Assembly (NCBI GenBank): GCA_029718625.1
Contig: CM056395.1
Span: 25,878,827-25,942,826, forward strand
Direction of reading: 5' to 3'
Source of the DNA: Synaphobranchus kaupii
Taxonomy: Eukaryota > Chordata > Actinopteri > Anguilliformes > Synaphobranchidae
DNA length: 64,000 nucleotides
Shown here: positions 23,735 to 34,361 of the stretch, in pieces
Layout: each line of letters begins with the position of its first letter
Position numbering within the stretch: position 1 is the stretch's first letter
Translations under genes and position numbers: made by a program
Notes under the pieces: generated by a model
What the model saw: only the letters and a program-made list of their open reading frames with translations
Database searches by the model: none
Told to the model about the DNA's origin: nothing

Positions 23735-23865
23735 CAACGGCCCACCAGCGGCACCTATATTTACAGGAAATGGGGAGTTGAGAAGGAGGGACCATTTAGA
23801 AACTGTAACACATGTGGGGAGGGGAGTCAGTGACACAGTTAATGCTCACATTGGAGCAGTAGTGG
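23735..23865. repeat. Dispersed repeat B, copy 2
   Basis: ACCTATATTTACAGGA, GGGACCATTTAGAAACTGTAA, GTCAGTGACACAGTTAATGC parallels the copy at 17855-18010. It is preceded by short imperfect repeats of CGGCCCACCAGCGGCAC. Confidence 0.7.
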
Positions 23866-23904
23866 TACACTAGTGGATTGCTCTGGTTGGGTAGTCCATT
23901 TCTA

Positions 23905-23975
23905 ATTTACAATTTAGTCATTTGGCAGCCCCTTTTAGCAAAAGCAACTTACAAAAGGTTCATTTAAAATGGAAA
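23905..23975 (-). mobile_element. Reverse-strand V-SINE/L2-type 3' tail
   Basis: Read on the minus strand it gives GTAAGTTGCTTTTGC, then GGCTGCCAAATGACTAAATTG, a diverged form of the tail shared by the V-SINEs and the L2 LINE in this window. The rest of the element to the right (to about 24060) is not clearly recognisable. Confidence 0.6.
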
Positions 23976-23979
23976 GTGA

Positions 23980-25530
23980 GCACGACTGTAGCTCCAGATT
24001 GAGCCAAAGTCACAATCAAATTCTGCGCCATCGTCAAGGTTAGCACCCCGAGATACGTGAAATAAATGGAGAGAAGAGGATTAGTGGTTAAAAGAATGAG
24101 AAATAGCTGCTGAATGGTTCTGTTGTCTGCAGGCCGCTGCAGTTCTGACTTGTAAAGGACTGGTGGGGGTGACAGCAGGCACTGGCATTGGGCTGATAGG
24201 CGCTTGCATGCTCGCTCGCTCGCTCGCTCGCTCACTCGCGCGCGGAATACAGCGCTGTAGCTAGTGCTGGCTTTAGTTGAGGAAGTGTCTACTTGCATCA
24301 ACCTCTTCAAATAGGAGAAGGCGGCGGTAATTACGTGTTTTTACAAGTAACAAAGACACCATTGACCTTTGAATTAACAAAGGGGTGTTGCCAAGATGAC
24401 AAGAAGGATTTAATTGTTCAGCACAAATCCCCAGTCATTCAACTGGGAGTAAATTGATCAATCTTTATTCCTTTATGACACTTTGTTGGATATACTACAT
24501 ATACAATATGTCACTGCGTATTCCTTATTCCTAATAAAATTTTGTCCCTGGGGGGGGGTTGAGATTTTTCCTTGGCAGAGTGAGTGAAGTTATGCATGTT
24601 GTGCAGAATTAATGCTAATATCCCAAGGTGGCCGGGGACGGCAGCTCCATTTATGCCCAACAGAGGGCAGTGTTCGTCTGGGAATAGCGGCCTACGCTGT
24701 CCTGCAGTCATTGACCACTCCATCAGTTGTATCTCAGCAGTGCTGCAAGACAGTAAATGTGCTGTAAAAGGGCTGGTCTGAAAATAAGGCCCCCCCCCCC
24801 TCCCACCCACTCACACCCCATAACCACCAGCACCTCCCCCAACCACCCCCACGCCCGCCACCGCCACACCACTCCACACTGTATCAATTTTATTAAGCAC
24901 ACGCCACTGTCTGAATATGTGAAAACTGGAAAAAATAAAGACACGTAATTAAACCTATAACTTAGAACCGTGCATTTGAATTACACTTCACACAATCCAG
25001 AACTATAACGTTTCCACGGCATTTTCCCTCTGCATAAATATTTACAGCACTGAAAATATTTTAGCTTCAGATCTGAACATCTATCACAGTGGGCTGGATA
25101 ATTAAAGGCAATTTTGTGTTTTATAATCTACAGGCCCAATGGCCTCCTCCTCTAGTGCGTACATGGAGAATATTTAGTGGATGTATAGTGTGTACAATAT
25201 CATGCACATATTTCTGACATATTGGGGTGTTTGTATTTTTTTTTTATTTCACCCCCGAATTGGAGGTCTTTCAATTCTCTCAATTTATGTCTAACTGAAA
25301 CCAACTGTCATTTGCGAGGAGAGGAGGAGGGGTGGGGGTAGTAGGGTAGTAGGGAAGTGGCTTCAGGGGTAGTAGGGATGGGAGAGTAGTTGAATTTGTT
25401 AGCCTCTCCCTCCGACAGACTTACTTCAATGGTGAGGTTCTTCTTGCAATGTTATGTTGCCTAGGCTATGCTAACTGCATTCCTCTACAGGGAGGTCTCT
25501 GGACTCTGGTTATAGATAGACATTTACAAT
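23980..25530. other. Single-copy DNA with C-rich patches
   Basis: A short GCTC array lies at 24213-24232, a G run at 24550-24559 and a C-rich block with scattered As at 24789-24870. The frames on both strands across the C-rich block are low-complexity artefacts. Confidence 0.45.
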
Positions 25531-25533
25531 GCA

Positions 25534-25755
25534 ACTTTACAATACTGAATCCACACTTTGATCACATGGGGTGTTACAATACTGAATCCACACTTTGATC
25601 ACATGGGACTTTACAATACTGAATCCATACTTTGATCACATGGGACTTTACAATACTGAATCCACACTGTGATCACATGGGGCTTTACAATACTGAATCC
25701 ACACTTTGATCACATGGGACTTTACAATACTGAATCCACACTTTGATCACACGGG
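25534..25755. repeat. 37-bp minisatellite, 6 copies
   Basis: The unit ACTTTACAATACTGAATCCA plus CACTTTGATCACATGGG is repeated six times with only a few substitutions (GTGTT, CATACT, CACTGT and ACGGG variants), so the array is homogeneous. The TGATCA palindrome occurs in every unit. Confidence 0.95.
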
Positions 25756-25784
25756 CCCCTGCTTGTCCAGCTTATGAAACCACA

Positions 25785-25898
25785 CAGTAAATTGTCCAGT
25801 GTTAACTCAACTTTAACAGAGTTTATATAAGTCCACTCTGGCCATATTTGACTCATATAAACTCTGTTAGAGATGATTTAACACTGGACATTTTACTG
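25785..25898. mobile_element. Palindromic MITE, 114 bp
   Basis: The ends CAGTAAATTGTCCAGTGTTA and TAACACTGGACATTTTACTG are inverted repeats. The inner parts TAACAGAGTTTATATAAGTC and GACTCATATAAACTCTGTTA also pair, so nearly the whole element is one hairpin. It has no coding capacity. Confidence 0.8.
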
Positions 25899-25909
25899 GG
25901 CATCTGGTA

Positions 25910-28015
25910 AACACTGACCGATCTCAGTTCCCTTCCAACAAGATAGGAGAGATAAACTGTTTTATTTAGTAGATACTAGATATTTAACACTAAAATATAA
26001 GCGACTGGAGTTAACTGGAGTGGGGAAATTTGCCAACTAACCATTATCTTTGTGAAACGTATATCATGGATGGGAGCTATTCATAAGTTACCTTCAGAAT
26101 TTCAGCAACTATAAAGGCCAGAAATATCACAGTAAAATGTTATCCTGATTTGTAAATATGAGTTATTGTAGGTTTTCTTTAAACCTACCAACATATATGG
26201 TTCTATTGCTTGGGAAAAGGTGATTCATGGTTTGTGTGTGCTCAGGTGATTTATAAACGAAGAGTGTGATGATAAAAATAACACCTGATAGTCTTTAGCA
26301 GGTGGAGATATTACTGGGACATGATAAATCCAGGGGCTGTCGCTGCAATGAAAACAAGGAAAACAAAGTAGAGAAACAATGGAATGATTTTCTCATTTTA
26401 AATTAGCTTGAGTTATTTTTAATGTATTACATTTATTGGCTGGAAATGTCACCAGCCAGTTTGTAACTAGTGTAAGTCTTTTTCTCTCAACATTAATTTA
26501 GCGGCGCGTAATTTCACCTGTCCCAGGTGCTCTGTCATATTTACTTGTTTATAATCCATTGCATCAGCAAGATTTGCGAAAACATGTCATAAATGGCCAT
26601 TCCTCTAATTGTCATGGAGTTAATAACACGTTTGTCTTTCCTGCGCAGAAAAATGTCAGTATTAAATCAGCTGTGGTGAGTTACATTATATCCCTTTTGG
26701 CATAAACACTGAACTAACTTTGAATGAACACTGAACGCCTGCAGAATAGAAGAATAGACTAGAATATCCGTTATCAACCACATGACCAAGGCCGGTGGAA
26801 TTTGCAGCCAGCTTCATTGATGCAAGTTTTTTGCATAAGGTGTTGCGATGCAAGTGTGCAACTTAGTCAAAAAGTTTGGCGAGCTTTGATTACTGCTAAA
26901 CTTGTCAAACTCTGTTTTTGACGAGTGAAATGTAACACTTAGACTTCATTTTGAGATGAACGTCAAACAAACGATGAATGAGTACAGGCCAGTGGCACCT
27001 GGGCATGAGGCGGGGGTTAGTTCACACGCTCATTTGCAGCAAGACAGAAAACTAAGAAAATACTGCCACCATTGATGTCCTTGTTTCCATTTTTGTCTCT
27101 ACAAGAACATTAAAAATTAAAAATGCAAATGTAATTGTTAAAGTGGGAGGAGCCATGCCAGGGCCTGATTAACTATTCTGACACAGAGAAGGAACATTGG
27201 AGAGAAACACCAGACTGAATACATTTTACCATTGCATTTTAGATTACATTTTTTTCCCCCGAAAAGAGAAATAGGATGACCTGGAATGAATGAATCTAAA
27301 CTGTGAGAAACCATTGCAGCCCGGAACGGCACCCAGCCAATAATGAGCATTTGATGAAGTGCCGCGTTTAAAATTTCACTGGCCTTCCTTCCTCAATTAA
27401 AAGAAGGTTATCGTCATAATAAATAGCATGTCGATTCAAATGCAGCGCTGAGTAGCGGATAAGGAATTTGGTATGCTTTTTTATCAGGACGCTCTATTAC
27501 TTTCTCATAAAATGATTAATAGCACCACTATGGACACGAGGCATCGATCAAAATATAAATGATTGTCAATAATAACAGCTATTGCAGATCCATCTCTCAG
27601 AACTCGATAAGCAGATGGACTCCATGATCTAATATAAGTAGTGTCTGTTCATATAGAGTTACAAATGTTTTACCTTATTAGTTTACTCATTTCATTTGCA
27701 AACATTGTTATCCAGTTAAACAGATAATCGCCCATAAAGCTGGTTCCTCACTGAATAAAAACGTATTAAACACTGATCAACAGAATCACTATAATGCCTA
27801 CCCATGATTCGATCCTGTGACTCTATGGTAACGCCTTGTCTCTCTAACAACAAGACTACACCACCACTACTTCACACTTACTGTAACCGCAACTTCCAGT
27901 TGGATTCAGTCTGGTGGACAGCTTCCTATCTGTCATACATATTCATCTGTCACGCTCTCTACCATACTGTCAATCTGAGTGTGTGTGTGTGCGTGTGAGT
28001 GAGAGAGAGAGAGAG
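25910..28015. other. Repeat-poor single-copy DNA
   Basis: About 2.1 kb is free of recognisable mobile elements until a (GT)n/(GA)n patch at 27979-28015. The stretches 26400-26680 and 27360-27620 have the balanced composition and TAAT/ATTA, CACCTG and octamer-like motifs often seen in conserved developmental enhancers. This is a suspicion based on texture only. Confidence 0.35.
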
Positions 28016-28017
28016 AC

Positions 28018-28171
28018 ATAACAAAATCTATTGTAATTCTTGTTATTGGCATTTCTATTATTATTTTATTTACATAAACATACTGTATATAGTTTTATTA
28101 TGTAACCCCTGCTTTGGCAACACAAGTGCCTGTATTTGTCATGCCAATAAAGCACTTTGAAATTGAAATTG
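28018..28171 (+). mobile_element. Non-LTR retrotransposon 3' end, copy 1
   Basis: TGTAACCCCTGCTTTGGCAA, then GTATTTGTCATGCCAATAAA and GCACTTTGAAATTGAAATTG make a typical fish LINE 3' untranslated end with an AATAAA signal and a short tandem tail. No coding part remains. The clade is not assigned. Confidence 0.65.
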
Positions 28172-28204
28172 AGAAAGAGAGAGAGAGAGAGATTTTTCTG
28201 TTAT

Positions 28205-28311
28205 GCATGGTTCAGTGTTAGATGTACACTATGTCCTGGTTTTGTTTAATACAGTATGCTTTGGCAATACAGATGTAATATGTTGTCATGTCAATAAAGC
28301 ATTTGCTTTCC
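28205..28311 (+). mobile_element. Non-LTR retrotransposon 3' end, copy 2
   Basis: TATGCTTTGGCAATACAGATG, TGTTGTCATGTCAATAAAGC repeats the layout of the fragment at 28.1 kb in more diverged form. It directly adjoins the truncated 5' end of the L2 element. Confidence 0.55.
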
Positions 28312-28318
28312 ATATCTT

Positions 28319-29743
28319 TCCTCCATTATCAACACCTCCTTAACCTGTGGCTATGTTCCTGCTGTTTTCAAAACTGACCGTGTTACCCCACTCCTTAAAA
28401 AACCTAGCTTAGACCCCTCTGATATTAGAAACTATCGTCCTGTGTCTCTCCTGCCCTTTCTGTCCAAAGCTCTTGAACGAGCTGCCCTTAACTAACTGTC
28501 AGTTTTTCTCCACCAGAACAACCTGCTCGACCCTCATCAGTCCGGCTTCAGACCCGGGCATTCCACTGAAACTGCGCTCCTGGTTGTGACCGAGGCACTC
28601 GCCACTGCCAGAGCCTCCTCCCTCTCCTCTGTCCTGATTCTCCTTGACCTGTCTGCAGCGTTCGACACGGTCAACCACAAACTCCTGATCTCCACACTGG
28701 CTGAAATGGGCATCTCTGGAACTGCCCTCTCTTGGTTTACATCCTATCTCACAGATAGATCCTACCAAGTCTCCTGGAAGGGCTCTGTCTCTGCACCTCA
28801 TCCACTTTTTACAGGAGTCCCGCAGGGATCTGTACTGGGTCCTCTGCTGTTCTCCATTTACACTAAGTCTCTTGGTTTGGTTATTAATTCACATGGCTTC
28901 TCTTACCATAGTTATGCTGATGACACTCAACTCTTCCTCTCTTTCCCTCCCTCTACCCCACAGGTAAAGGAAAGGATATCTGCTTGCCTGGCTGACATCT
29001 CTGAGTGGATGTCTAGCCATCACCTGAAGCTCAACCTCGACAAGACTGAGCTGCTCTTCATGCCATACAAGACCTCCCCGCTCCTAGACCTGTCCATCAC
29101 CGTCGACGGAACCCGCTCTGCAAGGAACCTGGGGGTGGTCCTGGACGACCAGCTGGACTTCAAAGAACACATCAGGGCAACGGCACGGTCCTGCAGGTTC
29201 CTCCTGTACAACATCAGGAGAATTCGGCCATACCTGACCACCTACTCCGCCCAGCTTATTGTCCAGACCATGGTCACCTCACGTCTGGACTACTGCAACT
29301 CCCTTCTTGCAAGCCTACCAGCCTGCGCCATTCTGCCCCTACAACTGGTCCAGAACACGGCTGCTCGGCTTGTGTTCAACCTCCCGAAGTTCTCGCACGT
29401 CACCCCCCTGCTGAGGTCACTCCACTGGCTGCCGGTCGTGGCCAGGATCAGGTGCAAAGTTCTGACCCTGGCCTACACTGCAGCCAAAAGGTCAGGCCCC
29501 TCCTACCTACAGGACTTAATCCAGCACTACGCTCCTGCTCGACCACTTTGCTCTGCTGCTGCAGGGCGACTTGCACTTCCCCCCCTCAGTGTTAACGGCT
29601 CCCGCTCGTCCCGACTGCAGAGCTTTTCCACCCTAGCTCCCCAGTGGTGGAACGAACTCCCCACTCTGCTGCGCTCAGCTGAAACATTGTCTGTTTTTCG
29701 TCGTGGTCTGAAAACGTACTTTTTCAGACTCCACCTCGAATAA
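28319..29743 (+). pseudogene. L2 LINE reverse transcriptase (ORF2 fragment)
   Basis: It would encode the polymerase that copies LINE RNA into the genome by target-primed reverse transcription. The frame opens with the RT finger region (KTDRVTPLLKKPSLDPSDIR, NYRPVSLLPFLSKALE) and is broken by one TAA at 28493-28495. It is then open for over 400 codons: GFRPGHSTETALL, the first catalytic Asp in LLDLSAAFDTVNH, GVPQGSVLGPLLF, the YADD catalytic motif encoded at 28913-28924, LNLDKTE and the L2-type C-terminus NELPTLLRSAETLSVFRRGL. All polymerase motifs visible after the stop look intact. The N-terminal endonuclease is missing. A GTG at 28586 is the first start-like codon used by the ORF caller but is not a real start. 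The assignment to L2 rests on the overall protein pattern and the tail. A close relative such as CR1 is less likely. Confidence 0.9.
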
Positions 29744-29965
29744 AATACCTATATAGGGCCATTCTATAGTACTCGCTTCCTGTTTTTTTTTTTTTTGCTT
29801 GTTTTCTATTTAACTTGTGTTTTTGGTTATTTTATAGTTCAGAATGTATAGCTGACTGTGTGTACTACTCATGTTCATTACTAGGCATAGCTCCTACGCT
29901 GTGAGAAAGTTGTGCTTTGTCGGATTTGCTTTGTAGTCGCGTCAATGACCTTCAATATGCACTTA

Positions 29966-30013
29966 TTGTACGTCGCTTTGGATAAAAGCGTCTGCCAAAT
30001 AATTGTAATGTAA
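29966..30013 (+). other. L2 3' recognition tail
   Basis: GTACGTCGCTTTGGATAAAA, GCGTCTGCCAAATAATTGTA, ATGTAATTG. In LINE/SINE pairs the LINE enzyme recognises this kind of 3' end. The V-SINEs here end in a near match (CGCTCTGGATAAGAGCGTCT). Confidence 0.75.
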
Positions 30014-30015
30014 TT

Positions 30016-30064
30016 GAATTGAGACAGTGTGAGAGAGAGAATATTTGTATAAGTAAGAGAGAGT

Positions 30065-30102
<38 letters not shown>

Positions 30103-30535
30103 GTGTGTGTGAGAGAGTATGTGTGTGTGAGAGAGTGATGGAGGTTGGACATGTACTATGTGTGTGAGAGAGTGTCCATGTGTGTGAAAGAGTATGTACG
30201 TATGTGTGTGAAAGAGTGTGTTCGTGTGTGCATGTGTGTAAAAAAGTGTATGTATGTGTGTGAAAGAATGTGTGTGAGTGTGCATGTGTGTAAAATAGTA
30301 TATGTGAGTGTGTATGTGTGTGAGAGAGTGTGTATGTGTGTGGAAGAGTGTGTTCGTGTGTGTAAAAAAGTGTATGTATGTGTGTGAAAGAGTGTGTGTG
30401 AGTGTGCATGTGTGTAAAATAGTATATGTGAGTGTGTATGTGTGTGAGAGAGTGTGTATGTGTGTGTGTGAGAGAGTGTGTATGTGTGTGAAAGAGAGTG
30501 TGTATGTGTGTGGAAGAGTGTGTGAGAGAGTGATG
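30016..30535. repeat. Long imperfect (TG)n / GAGAGTGTG array
   Basis: About 520 bp consist of GTGTGTATGTGTGTGAGAGAG-type units with higher-order duplications, for example GTGTGCATGTGTGTAAAATA at about 30278 and 30403. Open frames of up to 249 codons across it on the minus strand (Thr-His-Ser-Leu type) and shorter ones on the plus strand are pure repeat artefacts. Confidence 0.95.
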
Positions 30536-30539
30536 GACA

Positions 30540-31438
30540 CTTTATTTGGAAAGATGACAGATCGGCAGGCTCCTCCATGACTGGAACTTTGAGTGAATAT
30601 GGTACAAAAGAAGACATTGAGAGAAACCAAAGAAAATCTGATTGCAGTTCAAATGATTATTCTGAAGCAGCTAGGCAGGTTTTCTTAGTCTAGCCTGGTG
30701 TAACCTTGTTCAAAACACCTGAAATAGCATCACCAAAAAACCGTAATACTCCCAGCAGTTTAACACATTGACAGTGCTATCGGTGTAGTGAAATCATCAA
30801 AGCAGGTGTTTGCGTCCAGTGGATGGAGTTGTGAGTAGGTGGGACCAATTTTAGCACTTAGCGTTGCGTCATTGTCCTGCTGCCCTAACCTTCTTGATAT
30901 CGAGCTCCACTGTGTGGAAGGAAGCTCCTGTGTAGAATAGAACTGGTTGTCTAGAGTCATTCTTTTTCTTAAATTTGCCCAGGTTTTGATCTTACAAACA
31001 CGGCAGAATCACTTGCATTTGCTCATACGCTGGACAGAGTGGGGAATGTGGAGCTGTGATTAGGTGCGCTGTTCTACTGATGCATTCTTTTGGAAAACAG
31101 GTTGTTTCCATGGTGTTAAAATCCAGGGGGAAATCTCTTTCTGTGCATTTTTTCACCCTCTGGCATGCTCTTGCCAGCTCTTTCCATATGGGATAGAATC
31201 TGAGCAACAGTGTTTAATGTTACACCTGAATATCTCTCTCTCTCTCTCAGTTTCACTTCAATGGGGGTTTAAGCTTTATTGGCAGGAGTATTACCAAACA
31301 CATACAAAATATGCACAATATGACATACAAAACCATTAACTGCATAATGCATATCCCTGTATATATACCAATGTATAAGCCTCTCTCTCTCCTCTCTCTG
31401 TGTTCTTATACAGTATACTGCATATATACTGTATATAC

Positions 31439-31496
<58 letters not shown>

Positions 31497-33060
31497 TTGC
31501 TACCGCTTTCATGAATGCACATGCACAAATAATAATAATAATAAAAATAATAACAATTATTATTACTTGTATAAACGAAGTATTCTCAATTGAAAACAGT
31601 ATATTATTTACCTACCAGCTGAGATTATTATGATTCAGTAACAGTGGATGATTAACACAATGATTGATTATTATTTTATCCATATTGGCAAACATTAATT
31701 AACATTAATTAATGATTAAAACAAACACAATCAATCAACGTTACATGTAGGATTGCGACGTTAATGTTGAAACTTTTGCATATGTCGATATGTTATAGCG
31801 ATTCATGTACCTCAAAAAATAAAATATACATAAATAAATAAACAAATTGGCCAAGTCTATTTGAATGGTGGAATTTTGTAGTCCCTTGTTCGTAACCTCG
31901 TACGCTTAGCCAAAAACACATAAACTGCGCAGAGAGGCCGCTAATATGGCATGCCATTGCTGTGCCGCTGATTTTGTCTCTGCAATTTTTCCTTCTTTTC
32001 AAAAGATGACTGCACAGTGCTTTCAGATTTTCGGAGGCCATTGTATTTGTCGGAATCCGCAGCATTAGCGGTTGACTTCTATCAGTTACGAACACTGCCC
32101 CTTCCCTTGCCGACGATCGCAATCGCAGTGGGTAGCTGGTAGACCACTGGAGGTCAAGTCATTACCACTTCCCGAAAACATATTCATTGGTCTTGTATCG
32201 CTCACTTCAGTACTTCATTTCCCCCAGCGTCGCACTCCTCGCGCCTGTGAAGAGAACAAACATTTGCTGCCTGTGTACGTAACTAATAATAAACCCATAA
32301 TCACGTGTTTTAAGATAAACAGCCTCTCTTGGACATTCGCCCATGTGTCTTTGAACGTCTTGATTATTTGTTTTTGACATTTCAGGAAGCCTGATCATTT
32401 TAGCCACACATTTCCAAAGCCCAGGTTATGGGACATTTTTTTTCCAGATCAGAATATTTTTTTTTTTCTAATTGCATGAAACCATTTCAGTGATATGGTC
32501 TTTGCTGCATATCCAGCCTACATATCTATTGGGCCTGAAAAGGGCCAGCTTTAGAATCCACCGATGTGAAAATGTAATCATAAGCAGAAATAGGAAATAT
32601 AATGTGCAGTGAAAAAAATCGAATAAACAAAAATTATGAATGTGATCTATCATAATTATATAATAATTATAATTATATTCCGTCATCTGCTTTTGGAAGG
32701 TCTTGTTCCTGTGTCTTCTTGTAGCTTGCCACCTTCATGCAGACACTGTGGAATGTGGCATTATGGCTCTAGTAGGCTTTGATTAGCTGTACAGCCTCGA
32801 TGCCATTTTTGTTAGTCCATCCAGAGCGAATAAAAGCAATGTGACTGGGAGAGAGAAGCCCCATATCTGATAAAGTGAAACCTTTAGCAGGTAAAAATGG
32901 GCATTAAAAATGCCTCGATTGCTGATATATGATCCACGGATACATTTGCTCCTCTAGGAGTACCTTGCCATCATCTGGACAGTCCAATTCCCATGCTAAT
33001 ATGTTATTGCATTCATATAGCAACGGTTTCCTTGAATATACGTATATCCAAAACACTGAA
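30540..33060. other. Single-copy DNA with one long (TG)n
   Basis: (TG)27 lies at 31442-31495. The stretch 31860-32340 is a mixed-composition block with CpGs but no recognised domain in any frame. Poly-T lies near 32430-32470. Confidence 0.45.
31442..31495. repeat. (TG)27 microsatellite
   Basis: An uninterrupted GT dinucleotide tract of 54 bp. Confidence 0.95.
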
Positions 33061-33066
33061 TTAATA

Positions 33067-33213
33067 TGTGTGTGTGTGTGTGTGTGTGCATATGTGCCTG
33101 TGTGTGTGTGCATATGTGCCTCTGTGTGTGTGTGTGTGTGTGTATGTGTGCATATGTGCCTGTGTGTGTGTGTGTGTGTGCATACTTGCCCGTGTGTGTG
33201 TGTGCATATGTGC

Positions 33214-33249
<36 letters not shown>

Positions 33250-33352
33250 ATATGTGCCTGTGTGTGTGTGTGCATACTTGCCCGTGTGTGTGTGCATGAA
33301 TGTGCCTGTGTGTGTTTGTGTGTGTGTGCATACTTGCCTGTGCATGTACGTT

Positions 33353-33408
<56 letters not shown>
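33067..33408. repeat. Interrupted (TG)n with CATATGTGCC spacers
   Basis: GT blocks of 10-30 bp are separated by regular spacers (CATATGTGCCT, CATACTTGCCC), giving a higher-order repeat. The tract ends in a pure (GT)n of about 50 bp. Cys-Val frames on the plus strand and His-Thr frames on the minus strand are artefacts. Confidence 0.95.
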
Positions 33409-33409
<1 letters not shown>

Positions 33410-33410
<1 letters not shown>

Positions 33411-33680
33411 ACATTTCCATTTACAATGTCAGATTACTGTTTAAATGGGACAGTGACGCATTGCTATTTTCAGTGTGAATTCTGAAAGAGTGCTAAGCAG
33501 GAACAAAAGGGGGCTTAAACAGGGTGAACAGGTTCCCATAGGAGAAAGCAGGCCCTAAAGACCAGTGTGTTATTACTGTATATCCTGCTGTAAACGGCTG
33601 TATTCACACATGCTCTTCTGTTAGAGCTGAATGTGACCAATGGTCTTAAAGGTGGATTCGACCTGGGAGGTTTGCCACAA
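33410..33680. other. Single-copy DNA
   Basis: Nothing recognised. Confidence 0.4.
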
Positions 33681-33686
33681 ATTGTG

Positions 33687-33832
33687 TAGATAATTGTGTG
33701 CGGATTAAAAAGTGTGATCAGCGTAGATCATTGTGTGCGGATTAAAAAGTGTGATCAGAGTAGATAATTGTGTGCGGATTAAAAAGTGTGATCAGAGTAG
33801 ATCATTGTGTGCGGATTAAAAAGTGAACAGAG
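33687..33832. repeat. 37-bp minisatellite, 4 copies
   Basis: The unit TAGATAATTGTGTGCGGATT plus AAAAAGTGTGATCAGAG is repeated four times, with AA/CA changes at one position and a 3-bp loss in the last unit. It is unrelated in sequence to the 37-bp array at 25.5 kb. Confidence 0.95.
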
Positions 33833-33839
33833 TATGATA

Positions 33840-34295
33840 CAAAAAGGCCAGGACCAGCAGCTCTGTATATTTTGAGTTCATGGTTATGGCATTTATATTT
33901 ATAATCCATTTTTACGCAATGTACTGTATTGCAAACTCTCATCGTCCTCCAGGTGGATTTTATATTGGCTTGGCTCGCGGGGTCCGATTATGGAATGTTC
34001 AGCCCTGCCGGCCTGTTTGAAGACGCGGCGCCGGCTTCGGAATAGCGGGAGTTAGGGAACTGTTTTGGAATTCTGCTTGTATCCGCCCCGTCTACTGCTT
34101 AATCCCGGGGGAGTGAGTCTAAAGGGCACACTGGTGAAACATGGCCTCCCATTGATGTGCCCTATCCCACAATGCTCCTGTAATACCAGACCTCTCGCAA
34201 TCCAATACTGGCCACTGAAAAATGAGACTATAGTTTGAATGCAGTTAGGCAGTTAGATCAAATGACCCATAGTCCAGTAATATATTACCAGGTTC

Positions 34296-34361
<66 letters not shown>

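Larger units (their letters stand above)
28319..30013 (+). mobile_element. L2-clade LINE, 5'-truncated
   Basis: This is the largest retrotransposon piece in the window. It begins inside the reverse-transcriptase region (about 28319), reads through the RT and C-terminal region to a stop at 29741-29743, then has a 270-bp 3' untranslated region with a poly-T stretch and the terminal stem-like GTCGCTTTGGATAAAAGCGT followed by CTGCCAAAT and AATGTAAT. The 5' truncation is the usual result of incomplete target-primed reverse transcription. No apurinic-type endonuclease domain is present, so the copy cannot move by itself. The same 3' end recurs at 37.3 kb. Confidence 0.9.

Noticed and set aside
29881..30630. 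249-codon open frame of Thr/His/Ser/Leu on the minus strand
   Set aside because: It lies in the imperfect (TG)n array, where several frames on both strands are open because the repeat lacks stop codons. No non-repetitive protein domain is present.
32929..33478. 171-codon Cys-Val-rich frame
   Set aside because: Translation of an interrupted (TG)n microsatellite.
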